A stretch of 64,000 nt of DNA, taken from NCBI RefSeq assembly GCF_003696345.1, contig NZ_RFLX01000019.1, positions 1 through 64,000 of the forward strand, in the 5' to 3' direction. The stretch comes from Teichococcus wenyumeiae (lineage in GTDB: Bacteria > Pseudomonadota > Alphaproteobacteria > Acetobacterales > Acetobacteraceae). This document shows, in pieces, positions 8,832-16,632 of the stretch. Every line of letters starts with the position of its first letter. The stretch's first letter is position 1. The translations under genes and the position numbers were made by a program. Under the pieces are notes generated by a model that was not told the DNA's origin, did no database searches, and saw nothing but the letters and a program-made list of their open reading frames with translations.

Positions 8832-11174
8832 TCAGGCGCCGATATCGGCCTCCATCTCCTTCAGCGCGGGCGGCGGCGGCAGCACCAGGGAGGGACGCGG
8901 CGGGGTCAGCGGGATGCCTTCCTGGTCGAAGCGCTGCTTCAGCCGCAGGTTGAAGGCACGGCCCACGCCCCACTGCTTCAGCGCCCGCGTCTTCAGCCCA
9001 CCCATGATGGTGATGCCATCCGGGGTGAACTGGTCCACACCCCAGATCTCCAGGCCCGTCAGCATGTCGGAGGAGAACTGCGGGTCTTCGCGTAGGCTCT
9101 GGCCGACCTCCTTCATCACCTCCATCACCCGGTCCAGGTTGGCGTCGTAGCCCACCACGACCTTGACCGTGTAGACACCGAGCCCGCGCGAGCGGTTCTT
9201 CAGCGCCTTGATCTGGCTGAAGGGGATGGTGTGCAGCGCGCCGTCGCCGTCGCGGATGCGCACGGTACGGATGGTCAGGCTTTCGACCGTGCCGTTGCGG
9301 TCGCCGGTGTCGATGGTGTCACCGATGGCGATCGTATCCTCGAACAGCATGAACAGGCCGGTGATCACGTCCTGCACCAGTTGCTGTGAGCCAAAGCCGA
9401 GGGCGACACCGAAGATCGACACACCACCCAGCAGCAGCGCGACATTGACGCCGAGATTGCTGAGGATGGAGATGACCGTCAGCACCACCAGCACCACGAA
9501 GGCGAAGTTGCGCAGCAGCGGCAGCAGCGTGCGCACGCGGGTGGAATGGTCCCGCGCCCGGGTGGTGTTCTCGCGCGGCAGCAGGGCGAAATCGACCGCC
9601 GTATCCACCGTGGCCCAGACCAGCCAGGCCACCAGCAGCACGGCGGCGATGGAGAGTATCGGCCGGACGATGGCCAGCCCGATGCCGCCACTGACCCAGG
9701 CCACGGCATCGACGCCCCAGATGCGCAGCCCCACCACCATGATCAGCAGCGTGGCGAGCACGCGCACCGCCTGCCGCGCCAGCCCGAGGTAGCGCCAGAC
9801 CAGCCGCCGGGGCAGGCCGCCCTTGCCGTTGTGCAGCACCCCCGCCAGCCGCGCCAAGCCGCCGGAAACGGCATAGGCAATGGCCGAGATGACGACGAGG
9901 GCCCCGACCGTCAGCATCGCCCGGCCGATAAAGGAACCGCCGCCCACGCCGATGAGGCGGGAGATCAGATGGCCACCGACGATCAACAGGCCCAGCAGGT
10001 GCCAGTTGGCGGCCAGCCGCTCCACGATCAGCTTGTGCAGCTTGGTCTTCTCTTCCGCGTGCGCGGTATGCCGGCGGCTCAGCAGCCGCTGCACGCCACG
10101 GCGGCGGTAGAGGATGAAGAGGACCGCCACGACGCCCAGCGTCAGGTCGATCAGGAAGGTCAGGACAGCCGCGACGTCCCAGCCCAGGGTCCAGCGCAGT
10201 TCCGGCGCCCGCAGCATGGTGCTGGTGACGGAGAGCGTGGCCAGGGCACCGATCCAGGGCATGATGCGCCGCTCGGCATAGGCCACCATGTGCCAGCCGC
10301 GCAGCGGGCCCAGCAGAAAGAGCAGCGGCCCGCCCAGGCGCAACACCAGGCTGCCCACCAGGAAGGGCACCGCCACCGCCAGGAAGAGCCGGGCGCTGTC
10401 GCCCGAGCGCGGCAGGATGGCAGGCCAGGCCAGCATCAGCACCGCGGCCGGCACCCAGGGTACGAGGCGGCGGGCGGCATCCAGCCCGGCATTGCGCCAG
10501 AGCCGCTGCCGCCGGTCCGCCCGGAAGCGGGCCCCCTGCGGCAGCGGCCGCAGCCAGGGCAGCATGCGCAGGCCATAGAGCAGCACCAGACCCAGGCCCC
10601 AGCCCGTGCTGGCCCAGAGCAGGAAGCCCAGGGCATTGCCGGAGGTGAAAGCATTGCTCAGCCGCGTCTCGGCCTGACCGGCGGCGGCGCTGATGCGTGC
10701 GGGGATCGAGCCATCGGTGACCTGCTCCCGCACGGTCTTGCCGACATCCGTCAGCCCGACCGCCACCGCGCCCAGCAGGCCGCCCTCGGGCGGCACTTCC
10801 TCGACCGGCTTGGCATCGGCATCGGCCTTGCCCGGGGTGGTGGTGGTGGTGGTGCCGGCGGTATCCGGCGGCGTGGCCGCGGGGGCGGTGCCGCCGCTGG
10901 CGGCTGCGCCGCGCGCCGCGAGGCTGGAGCGCAGTTTCTCCAGGTCAGCCACAAAGGCGGCACGGCTGGTATCGTTCCGCAGCGTCGCCAGGATGCCGTC
11001 CAGTGCCGCTACCGGGTCCGGCGCGGCGGGTGGGGGCGTTGTCTCAGGCGCCGGGGCGGCCGCACCGGCTGGTGCCGTCTGCGCCAGGGCGGGCGCGGGG
11101 CTGACCAGTCCACCAGCCAGCGATAACAGCAGCAACCAGGACGCAATCAACAAGGAACGGGCGTGACCGGGCAC
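8832..11174 (-). CDS. large MscS-family mechanosensitive ion channel
   Basis: A ~780-residue MscS-superfamily protein. The GTG start at 11174 is chosen because AGGAGG lies five bases upstream and a clean signal peptide (LLIASWLLLLSLAGG...ALAQ) follows; an in-frame ATG at 11228 would bury it. The mature N-terminus is Ala/Pro/Thr-rich and periplasmic, then roughly nine to eleven hydrophobic segments are followed by the MscS pore and beta domain near the C-terminus ('GVALGFGSQQLVQDVITGLFML', then 'GTVESLTIRTVRIRDGDG'). It probably releases solutes on hypo-osmotic shock. A (GGT)n run near 10836-10856 encodes six threonines. The adjacent upstream gene is another MscS protein. Confidence 0.9.
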   Translation of the reverse strand: MPGHARSLLIASWLLLLSLAGGLVSPAPALAQTAPAGAAAPAPETTPPPAAPDPVAALDGILATLRNDTSRAAFVADLEKLRSSLAARGAAASGGTAPAATPPDTAGTTTTTTPGKADADAKPVEEVPPEGGLLGAVAVGLTDVGKTVREQVTDGSIPARISAAAGQAETRLSNAFTSGNALGFLLWASTGWGLGLVLLYGLRMLPWLRPLPQGARFRADRRQRLWRNAGLDAARRLVPWVPAAVLMLAWPAILPRSGDSARLFLAVAVPFLVGSLVLRLGGPLLFLLGPLRGWHMVAYAERRIMPWIGALATLSVTSTMLRAPELRWTLGWDVAAVLTFLIDLTLGVVAVLFILYRRRGVQRLLSRRHTAHAEEKTKLHKLIVERLAANWHLLGLLIVGGHLISRLIGVGGGSFIGRAMLTVGALVVISAIAYAVSGGLARLAGVLHNGKGGLPRRLVWRYLGLARQAVRVLATLLIMVVGLRIWGVDAVAWVSGGIGLAIVRPILSIAAVLLVAWLVWATVDTAVDFALLPRENTTRARDHSTRVRTLLPLLRNFAFVVLVVLTVISILSNLGVNVALLLGGVSIFGVALGFGSQQLVQDVITGLFMLFEDTIAIGDTIDTGDRNGTVESLTIRTVRIRDGDGALHTIPFSQIKALKNRSRGLGVYTVKVVVGYDANLDRVMEVMKEVGQSLREDPQFSSDMLTGLEIWGVDQFTPDGITIMGGLKTRALKQWGVGRAFNLRLKQRFDQEGIPLTPPRPSLVLPPPPALKEMEADIGA

Positions 11175-11270
11175 GAGGCCTCCTTCTGCAATGCCGGAGC
11201 GGCTTTTATCACATCCTGCGGCAGGCATGGATAAGCGAGGCCCAACCCTCCCCCGCGCCTGGGTGGCAGC

Positions 11271-12413
11271 TCAGAGGACCCTTTCGGCCGCACCGGCGCG
11301 CCGCAACTCCATTCCCTCGCCGGGCCGGCTGTCCAGCTGGCTGTCGATCTCGGCGCGGCCGCGCGGCAGGGCCCAAGGGTATTCGGCCTGCAGGAAGGCG
11401 ATCATCTTCTCCCGCACCTCGCAGCGAAGGTCGAAGGTGCGGCCGGCATTGCTGGCGCTGACCAGCATGCGGATCTCCATGGTGTCCGGGCGCAGGTTCG
11501 TCACCTGCATATTGACCACCCGGCGGTCCCAGAGGGGCGAGGCGCGCGCGATCTCCTCCAGCTTCGCCCGCATGGCGGTGACGGGGGCGGTGTAGTCCAC
11601 ATAGATCAGCGCGGTGCCGATCAGGCTGGCGCCCTCGCGCGTCCAGTTCTGGAAGGGCTTCTCGATGAAGTAGCTGAGCGGCAGCACCATGCGGCGCCAG
11701 TCCCACAGCCGCACCACCACATAGGTGGAGGTGATCTCCTCCACATTGCCCCACTCGCCTTCCACAATCACCGCATCTTCCAGCCTAATGGGCTGAGTGA
11801 CGGCGAGCTGCACGCCGGCGACGAGGTTCTTCAGCACCGGCTGCAAGGCAAGGCCGAGCACGATACCGGCGGCGCCGGCCGAGGCCAGCAGCGAGACGCC
11901 GTATTGCCGCACCCCATCGAAGGTCATCAAAGCGGCGGAAGCGGTGATCAGCACGATCAGGATGCCAGCCACCCGCTGCAGGATGCGCGACTGCGTGGTG
12001 TGCTTGCGGGCGAGGAGGTTGTCCTCGGAATCCAGCTTGAAGCGGCGCAGGTAGATGGTGGTCCAGATATGCAGCACCGTCAGCGCCACCCAGCCCACCA
12101 GGGCGATGAAGCAGACCTGCAGCACGTGACGGATCACCTCCGCCTGGCCCAACGTGAGCGGCGAGATGGCGGCGCCGAAGCCCAGGCAGACAATGATCAG
12201 CGCCAGCCGGATCGGCCCTTCCGTGCGCTGCACCAGGGAGCGCCAGAAGAGGTCGCGGCTGCTGACCACGCGCGTGGCCAGGCGGAACAGGAAACGATGG
12301 GCCATGATGGCCACGCCGATGGCGGCCGCCACTACCAGCAGGCTGACCACCCAGTCCGGCAGCCAGTAGAGCGATGTGACCGCCCGGCGCGCGGCAATGG
12401 CAATATTGTCCAT
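11271..12413 (-). CDS. MscS-family mechanosensitive ion channel
   Basis: A 380-residue channel with several N-terminal transmembrane helices (VVSLLVVAAAIGVAIMAHRF; IRLALIIVCLGFGAAI; VCFIALVGWVALTVLHIW), then the MscS pore helix and beta domain ('GLALQPVLKNLVAGVQLAVTQPIRLEDAVIVEGEWGNVEEITSTYVVV', ~180-230). This layout resembles YbdG/YnaI-type small channels. It lies 96 bp upstream of the large MscS gene on the same strand and may be cotranscribed with it. Confidence 0.9.
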   Translation of the reverse strand: MDNIAIAARRAVTSLYWLPDWVVSLLVVAAAIGVAIMAHRFLFRLATRVVSSRDLFWRSLVQRTEGPIRLALIIVCLGFGAAISPLTLGQAEVIRHVLQVCFIALVGWVALTVLHIWTTIYLRRFKLDSEDNLLARKHTTQSRILQRVAGILIVLITASAALMTFDGVRQYGVSLLASAGAAGIVLGLALQPVLKNLVAGVQLAVTQPIRLEDAVIVEGEWGNVEEITSTYVVVRLWDWRRMVLPLSYFIEKPFQNWTREGASLIGTALIYVDYTAPVTAMRAKLEEIARASPLWDRRVVNMQVTNLRPDTMEIRMLVSASNAGRTFDLRCEVREKMIAFLQAEYPWALPRGRAEIDSQLDSRPGEGMELRRAGAAERVL

Positions 12414-12999
12414 GGCTTTTCCCCCTCTGTTTGCCTGGCACCTCCCGTTGCGGGGGTTAATGCGTCAGGCATGGGGATGTTGCACGGCAAGATGCCAGTT
12501 ATCTTGAAGAAATATTCACGACAAGCCTAGCGGTTCAGCAATAACTCTCTCGTGTAAGATTTAATTATCTTTGCTTCGTGGGGACAGGATTGAGACCAAA
12601 GAAAAACATCGGCCTGATACACTATCTTACAATAAACGAATTCTCTGTCTCATCTATGGGTGCATTTACGTGGGCTGCTCCAGCAACGGCAGAACCGGCC
12701 TCATGGCCCCTGTTCGCAGCCATCCCCATGAGAAAGGCCTTCTCCCGGCGCTTCAGCCAGTACCGCCATGGCACCAGTGGAAACGGCCAGGAAGATCCTG
12801 GAGAACGCTGCCGCATCAGCACTCCCTTGCTACCGGCCACGGCTGCGAGCAGCAAACCGCCTCCGGTAAGCAGCCACGCTTCGCGGGGTGGCGCGGGAGG
12901 CATGGCGAGTGGCCTTCGGCATCCGTGGCCTGCCCCAGCAGCGGCAACCGTGGGTCGCCGCATCGCATTGGGTCAGGAAGACATTCATGGAGGCCTGCC
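12414..12999. other. intergenic accessory interval
   Basis: About 590 bases between the mscS pair and a small Pro-rich gene. 12,520-12,670 is visibly AT-richer than the chromosome on either side. The long plus-strand frame starting at 12571 is not credible because its coding signal appears only after 13000. A weak minus-strand candidate (12622-12903) is listed separately. No tRNA or IS end was recognised. Confidence 0.5.
12622..12903 (-). CDS. possible small membrane protein
   Basis: A 93-residue frame opening MPPAPPREAWLLTGGG and followed by one hydrophobic segment (LLTGGGLLLAAVAG), then a basic, low-complexity tail. GAAGG nine bases upstream could serve as a ribosome site. The C-terminal half is unconvincing and a neighbouring frame contains a second hydrophobic stretch, so this may be a frameshifted relic or not a gene at all. 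Confidence 0.3.
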   Translation of the reverse strand: MPPAPPREAWLLTGGGLLLAAVAGSKGVLMRQRSPGSSWPFPLVPWRYWLKRREKAFLMGMAANRGHEAGSAVAGAAHVNAPIDETENSFIVR

Positions 13000-13200
13000 G
13001 TGCTGAATCCCCTCGCCCAGATGCCGATCCCGCCTGATCGCCCGCCGGAGCCGATGCCCCCGATCCCGCCGGCGCCGCCGGGTCCCGACCTGCCTGATAT
13101 CCCGGTGGACGACCCGCCGGGTCCGCTCGGGCCCAACCCGGACGAGAACGACACCCCGCCCATCGGCGAGCCGCCGGCGGAGCCCCCGATGCGGATGTAA
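13000..13200 (+). CDS. small proline-rich protein
   Basis: A 66-residue acidic, proline-rich protein. Its body is repeated P-x-P units (MPIPPDRPPEPMPPIPPAP; PDIPVDDPPGPLGPNPDEN). The GTG start at 13000 is preceded by GGAGG at 12989-12993 with six-base spacing; a downstream ATG at 13021 is possible but lacks a site. There is no signal peptide or membrane segment. It is followed directly by a hairpin. Function unknown. Confidence 0.6.
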   Translation: MLNPLAQMPIPPDRPPEPMPPIPPAPPGPDLPDIPVDDPPGPLGPNPDENDTPPIGEPPAEPPMRM

Positions 13201-13210
13201 CGGGCTACGA

Positions 13211-13227
13211 GGGCGGCCTGGCCGCCC
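13211..13227 (+). terminator. terminator-like hairpin after Pro-rich gene
   Basis: A perfect GGGCGGC / GCCGCCC stem with a three-base loop, starting 10 bases after the stop codon. The following T tract is weak (GTACGCAATTT). It separates the Pro-rich gene from the SOS promoter downstream. Confidence 0.5.
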
Positions 13228-13242
13228 GTACGCAATTTGTTC

Positions 13243-13272
13243 TTGTTCGTCCTTTGTTCATGTCTGTATAAA
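13243..13272 (+). promoter_or_regulatory. SOS (LexA) box inside a promoter
   Basis: GTTC at 13245-13248 and GTTC at 13256-13259 are separated by exactly seven bases. This is the GTTC-N7-GTTC LexA operator established for Alphaproteobacteria. The first GTTC is also the end of a -35 element (TTGTTC, 13243-13248), and a -10 element TATAAA lies at 13267-13272 with 18-base spacing. LexA bound here would block the promoter. The downstream ATG at 13282 is only nine bases after the -10, so the transcript would be leaderless or nearly so. The same architecture recurs at 56847. Confidence 0.8.
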
Positions 13273-13281
13273 CGGCGGGTC

Positions 13282-13593
13282 ATGTCATCCGCCGTCCTCG
13301 CCTTGCCCTGGGAGAGCCTGCTGGAGACCAGCCTGTCCAGGCTCCTGGGACGAGGCGTGGCCGCGCGCTGCCAGGATCTCTCCTGCTCCCCCCGCCGGCT
13401 CATCCCGGCGCAGGCGATCCTTCTGGTGCAGGGCGATGTGCCGCTGGCGCGCAGCTTTCCCCGGCTGCGCGGCTCTGCCTGCGGCGACATGGCGGGCAAG
13501 ACAGTGCCGCAACACGCCCCGCCGGGCGGCACTGTCTTGCGCCTGCCCACCCGACCATCCCTTCCCCCGGTCTTCCCCCAGGATTTGCCATGA
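13282..13593 (+). CDS. SOS-regulated small cysteine protein (orphan family)
   Basis: A 103-residue protein of unknown function directly behind a LexA box. The central block 'AARCQDLSCSPRRLIPAQ' and later 'SACGDM' contain its conserved cysteines. It aligns without gaps over about 40 residues with the prophage protein at 56884: shared pattern A-x-C-x-D-x-x-C-x-P-x-R-x-I-P ... V-x-G-x-x-P-L ... ACG. This argues that the frame is real although it has no ribosome site. That absence fits a leaderless message, since the ATG is nine bases from the -10. The C-terminal ~30 residues are Pro-rich and may be unstructured. Its stop overlaps the next gene (ATGA). The cysteine arrangement suggests metal binding (inference). 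Confidence 0.65.
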   Translation: MSSAVLALPWESLLETSLSRLLGRGVAARCQDLSCSPRRLIPAQAILLVQGDVPLARSFPRLRGSACGDMAGKTVPQHAPPGGTVLRLPTRPSLPPVFPQDLP

Positions 13594-13949
13594 ACGAGAG
13601 CATGACCCTCCGGCCCGTGCTCGGCCGGCCCATCATGGTTGATGCGAGCCAGGCCGCCCTGGCCCGCATCGCGGAACTGATCGGCGGCGGCGGCTCGCCG
13701 GAGCGTGTGGCGCGCGAGGTCGAGACCATCATCACCGCCTGGCGAATGGAAGCGATCCGCGCGCCGGAGGAGGTGCGGGAGCGGCTGGCCGCCTGCTGCG
13801 ACCACCTTGGCGCCGGAGTGGCCTCGGCCCGCCGGCAGGTGGAGAGCAGCGACGCCCATGATGGCGCCGCGCTGCGCCACCAGGCACGCTCCCTCGCGGC
13901 TATGATCGCGGCGCGGGACACCATGAGCAGCGCCTACGACGTCATCTGA
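13590..13949 (+). CDS. hypothetical protein coupled to SOS gene
   Basis: A 119-residue, mostly helical protein (ALARIAELIGGGGSPERVAREV; EEVRERLAACCDHLGAG; LRHQARSLAAMIAARD). It starts inside the stop codon of the SOS-boxed gene (ATGA), so it should be translated with it and induced by DNA damage. There is no signal peptide, membrane segment or family I recognise. It is not similar to the second gene of the prophage SOS unit. Confidence 0.6.
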   Translation: MNESMTLRPVLGRPIMVDASQAALARIAELIGGGGSPERVAREVETIITAWRMEAIRAPEEVRERLAACCDHLGAGVASARRQVESSDAHDGAALRHQARSLAAMIAARDTMSSAYDVI

Positions 13950-14092
13950 CGCGGCACCGCCACCAGGGCTTTCGTTCATTCAGTCTGCGCCACGGCCACG
14001 AGTGGAAGGTTACCGAAGGCAATCCTGTGTCGCGCAGCGGAACCACATCCCCGGCCTCGTGTTGTTCAGGTGCAGCACGGAAAGGAAGCAGG

Positions 14093-14215
14093 ATGGACGA
14101 TCAGAAGAACACGCCCGACAAGGGCGAGAAGAACCAGCCGGCGGAGAAGCCCGTCGACCAGAAGACGCAAGAGGAAGCCGCGAAGGAGCGGAAGGAGACA
14201 GGCGGGTACCAATAG
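14093..14215 (+). CDS. small hydrophilic protein
   Basis: A 40-residue, highly charged protein (MDDQKNTPDKGEKNQ, ending KERKETGGYQ) of Lys/Glu/Gln-rich, probably disordered composition. An A/G-rich ribosome site (AAAGGAAG) lies a few bases upstream of the ATG. Similar tiny acidic/basic proteins are common and uncharacterised in this group. Function unknown. Confidence 0.5.
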   Translation: MDDQKNTPDKGEKNQPAEKPVDQKTQEEAAKERKETGGYQ

Positions 14216-14330
14216 CCGGCAGCGAAACGGCCGGGCCGCACCATGGCGGCCCGGCCAACTGGCCTGCGGATCAAGACCGATGTGCCGGCCCTTGGTTCAG
14301 GCTTTGCCCATGGCAGGAGGCAGCGGCTTC

Positions 14331-14648
14331 TCAGCCGCCGGAAGTGCCCCCGGCCTGTCCGCTGGAATTGCCGCTGCCCTGCGCGCCGGCGGCGCCGCCG
14401 CCCTGACCGCCGGAGCCGCCCGTTCCCTGCCCGCCGGAACCAGATCCACCCTGCCCTGTCTGCCCGCCCCGGCCTTCGCCGCTGCCCTGGGTCCGGCCCG
14501 GAGAGGCAGGAGCGGCGTTGCTGTAGTTCGGGCTGTTGGAGGGCGAAGAAATGCTCGGCGTCGGTGAGGACGCCGACATCGACGTTCCATCGGCGCAAGC
14601 CGAAAGCGCCAGCGCCGACAGAATGGCGGTCGCGTAAATGCCCTTCAT
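14331..14648 (-). CDS. small Gly/Ser-rich lipoprotein
   Basis: A 105-residue protein with a classic lipoprotein signal (MKGIYATAILSALALSAC; lipobox L-S-A-C with Cys 18). The mature part is almost entirely Ser, Gly, Gln and Pro, including a repetitive GGQG/GGSG tail, so it is probably a flexible envelope peptide. The ATG at 14648 is chosen because it places the signal at the N-terminus; the frame extends upstream without one. GGAAGG lies about 11 bases upstream. Confidence 0.7.
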   Translation of the reverse strand: MKGIYATAILSALALSACADGTSMSASSPTPSISSPSNSPNYSNAAPASPGRTQGSGEGRGGQTGQGGSGSGGQGTGGSGGQGGGAAGAQGSGNSSGQAGGTSGG

Positions 14649-14999
14649 GGTGCCGTTATTCCTTCCGTGGATGTGGTAGCCCTTGGCTAACATCCCGAAA
14701 CAGAGCGGAGTTGCCGTACACGGCAACAAACAGCCTGGACAAGGCTTCGACATCAGAAGCCCATCCTCGCCGGCACGGCTTGGCATGCCGTGCGGGCCAA
14801 TGTCACCGGTAGCATAGGTGGTCTAATCCCTCGTCATAGCGCCCGTGATTTCCGTGCATATCCGGTACTGTCCAGGCCGTTGAAAGCAGGCACATCAGAA
14901 CGTAAGAAGAACATTGACTCTTTAAGACACAGTGCGTGACTTGACGGGCACCGCCCCGAATATGCCATATTCGCCGCTCACTAATTTGCGAGTTAGTTC
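14649..14999. other. intergenic interval
   Basis: About 350 bases upstream of the lipoprotein. An imperfect inverted repeat (GTTGCCGTACACGGCAAC, 14711-14728) lies in the likely promoter region of the lipoprotein. I see no coding region. Confidence 0.4.
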
Positions 15000-15167
15000 A
15001 TGGACGTGGAATTCTGGGTCCGTATGTGGCGTGGTCAGGCTGCCAGCCTTCTGCATTACGAAGGTGAGACGGCGATCGTGTATGTGGCAGGAGAGGAACT
15101 TACTCTCCCGAAGGACACCTGGATGTCTCTGCCGCTCTACGAGAACAACTGGGCCGCAGCGGCGTAA
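15000..15167 (+). CDS. possible 55-residue protein
   Basis: A short frame opening MDVEFWVRMWRGQ and ending LYENNWAAAA. Its middle (ETAIVYVAGEELTLPKDTW) alternates like a small beta structure, so the frame looks protein-like. There is no good ribosome site and no recognised family. It is included as a candidate only. Confidence 0.4.
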   Translation: MDVEFWVRMWRGQAASLLHYEGETAIVYVAGEELTLPKDTWMSLPLYENNWAAAA

Positions 15168-15943
15168 CGGCCGAACAAGACATTCCTCGCCGGCGATAGT
15201 AAGCACTTCCGGAGCCTTCCAGGAGCCCGGGGATGACGAATTGGTTGCCTGCTCATCCCTGCGTGGTGTTGTTGAATAAGCCATGGGCGCGCCGAGGCTT
15301 TAAAGCAAACGGCGTGACCCAGGGATAGGACGCAGCCGGCCAGCACTCATCGCCCTGAAAGCGCGCCGATTACGCGGTGCAGTCTTCCTATTCCCATCCT
15401 CGCCGCCTTGTTCATAGCCCTGCGCCACTCGCATTCGGCAGGACGCTCAAATTCATCACGCTGCCAGCGGGGGCTCATCCCTCTCTGCTCCCGCTGACAG
15501 CGACCATGGCCAACCTCCGAACATACTCATAAGCAAGCCTCTAAAGGCAGTGGCGCTTACAGACAGCGGCCTTGCTACGCGCTGCTCCGCGCCTATGACT
15601 CCGGTTCAGCGCAGATTCAGCATCATGGAAAAGGCTTTGTGCGTCACGAGAAGGTCGCCGTGGCTGACTTGATTGTTCGCCATCAAAGTCCAATCGGATG
15701 AAGCGCACTAACGAAGTCAATTCAGAAGCTGCTCGAAGGAGCACCCGCAATATCATCCTGGGTTCGCTCAACGCTGTTACCGCTCAACACAGCACCACAT
15801 GACGATGAAGGCCGGCATCGATCTGCTGTCGGGTAAGCATAGCCATCTAAGTGTTTCACTCGCTCCTCGCGTAAAAGTTTCTTCCTGCACGGTCGCGGTA
15901 CACGTCAAAGTTGCGAAGTCGCAACAGATGCTTATCATCAGTC
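15168..15943. other. gene-poor interval, possibly decayed
   Basis: Nearly 780 bases with no convincing frame on either strand and composition less GC-biased than the chromosome. The motif TTGTTGAATAAG near 15266-15278 recalls the ends of some IS5-type elements. No matching opposite end or transposase fragment is visible, so no mobile element is called. Confidence 0.4.
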
Positions 15944-16279
15944 ATGCAAAACGTAGATCTTGATGCAGTACAGAAGCTGCTGACCGGCCGAACGTCGCGA
16001 GAGATCGCGATGATCATGACGACCTTCGAAGCGGACGTGATCAGGCTGGTTCGGGAGATGGCATACGCCACCACGGCAAAGGATGAACTCCGCTATCGCA
16101 GAGCCGCCCGTGCTTTGACTGCCGTCGCGGGCAACCTGGGCGCCACGCATCTGGAGATGCTGATCCAGCACTCCGAGGATATTCCCTATGGCGAAATCAT
16201 GGGTCGGATAAGAGCTGTCGCACAGATCACGATCAGCGAACTCAAGCTGTTCTCGGGCGGCGCGCTGGCGAGATACTGA
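15944..16279 (+). CDS. degenerate histidine-phosphotransfer-like protein
   Basis: A 111-residue helical protein. Residues ~46-75 (RRAARALTAVAGNLGATHLE) match the Hpt-domain core H-x-L-K-G-x-A-x-N-x-G-A, with the final A-G-N-L-G-A kept but the phosphoacceptor His replaced by Arg and K-G by T-A. The fold is therefore suggested but phosphotransfer is not expected. The start is uncertain: the ATG at 15944 has no clear ribosome site, and a TTG at 15911 would add 11 residues. It is isolated, 195 bp from tRNA-Glu. Confidence 0.55.
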   Translation: MQNVDLDAVQKLLTGRTSREIAMIMTTFEADVIRLVREMAYATTAKDELRYRRAARALTAVAGNLGATHLEMLIQHSEDIPYGEIMGRIRAVAQITISELKLFSGGALARY

Positions 16280-16474
16280 GCCGGAACCTGATGCAGAGGT
16301 GGGAGCAGAGCGCATCAGAACGACTGGCGACCACTGCCCAGCTATGAGCGGCGATCCAGCAACAAAACCGGCAGAATAAGTGCTTCTGGGAGACTACCAG
16401 GCCGGCGTTGCCGAACCCAATCAAGGCTCGACAACCGACCATCCGGCCTGCTCAACGACCTTCCCTCCGGAAGG

Positions 16475-16550
16475 TGGCATCCCCAACGGGATTCGAACCC
16501 GTGTTACCAACGTGAAAGGCTGGTGTCCTAGGCCTCTAGACGATGGGGAC
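16475..16550 (-). tRNA. tRNA-Glu (anticodon UUC)
   Basis: The minus strand begins GTCCCCATCGTCTAGAGGCC, has the anticodon loop CTTTCAC (anticodon TTC), a T-arm with GTTCGAATC, and ends GGGGATGCCA with the CCA encoded. The cloverleaf is complete; the first acceptor pair is G-U. It lies between the gene-poor accessory stretch and recJ. Its 3' side faces that stretch, which would fit an integration site, but no duplicate 3' fragment was found. Confidence 0.95.
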
Positions 16551-16632
16551 AAGGCCGGTGCCCACTCTTGCGTGGGCGGCGGGTTACTAACCTGCCGAGC
16601 CGCCTTCGTCTAGCCCCTGCGTAGCCAGTTTT

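Noticed and set aside
12571-12999. Upstream extension of the Pro-rich gene
   Set aside because: No coding signal before 13000 and a clear ribosome site exists for the GTG at 13000.
15260-15290. TTGTTGAATAAG resembling an IS5-type end
   Set aside because: No matching inverted end, target duplication or transposase fragment was found nearby.
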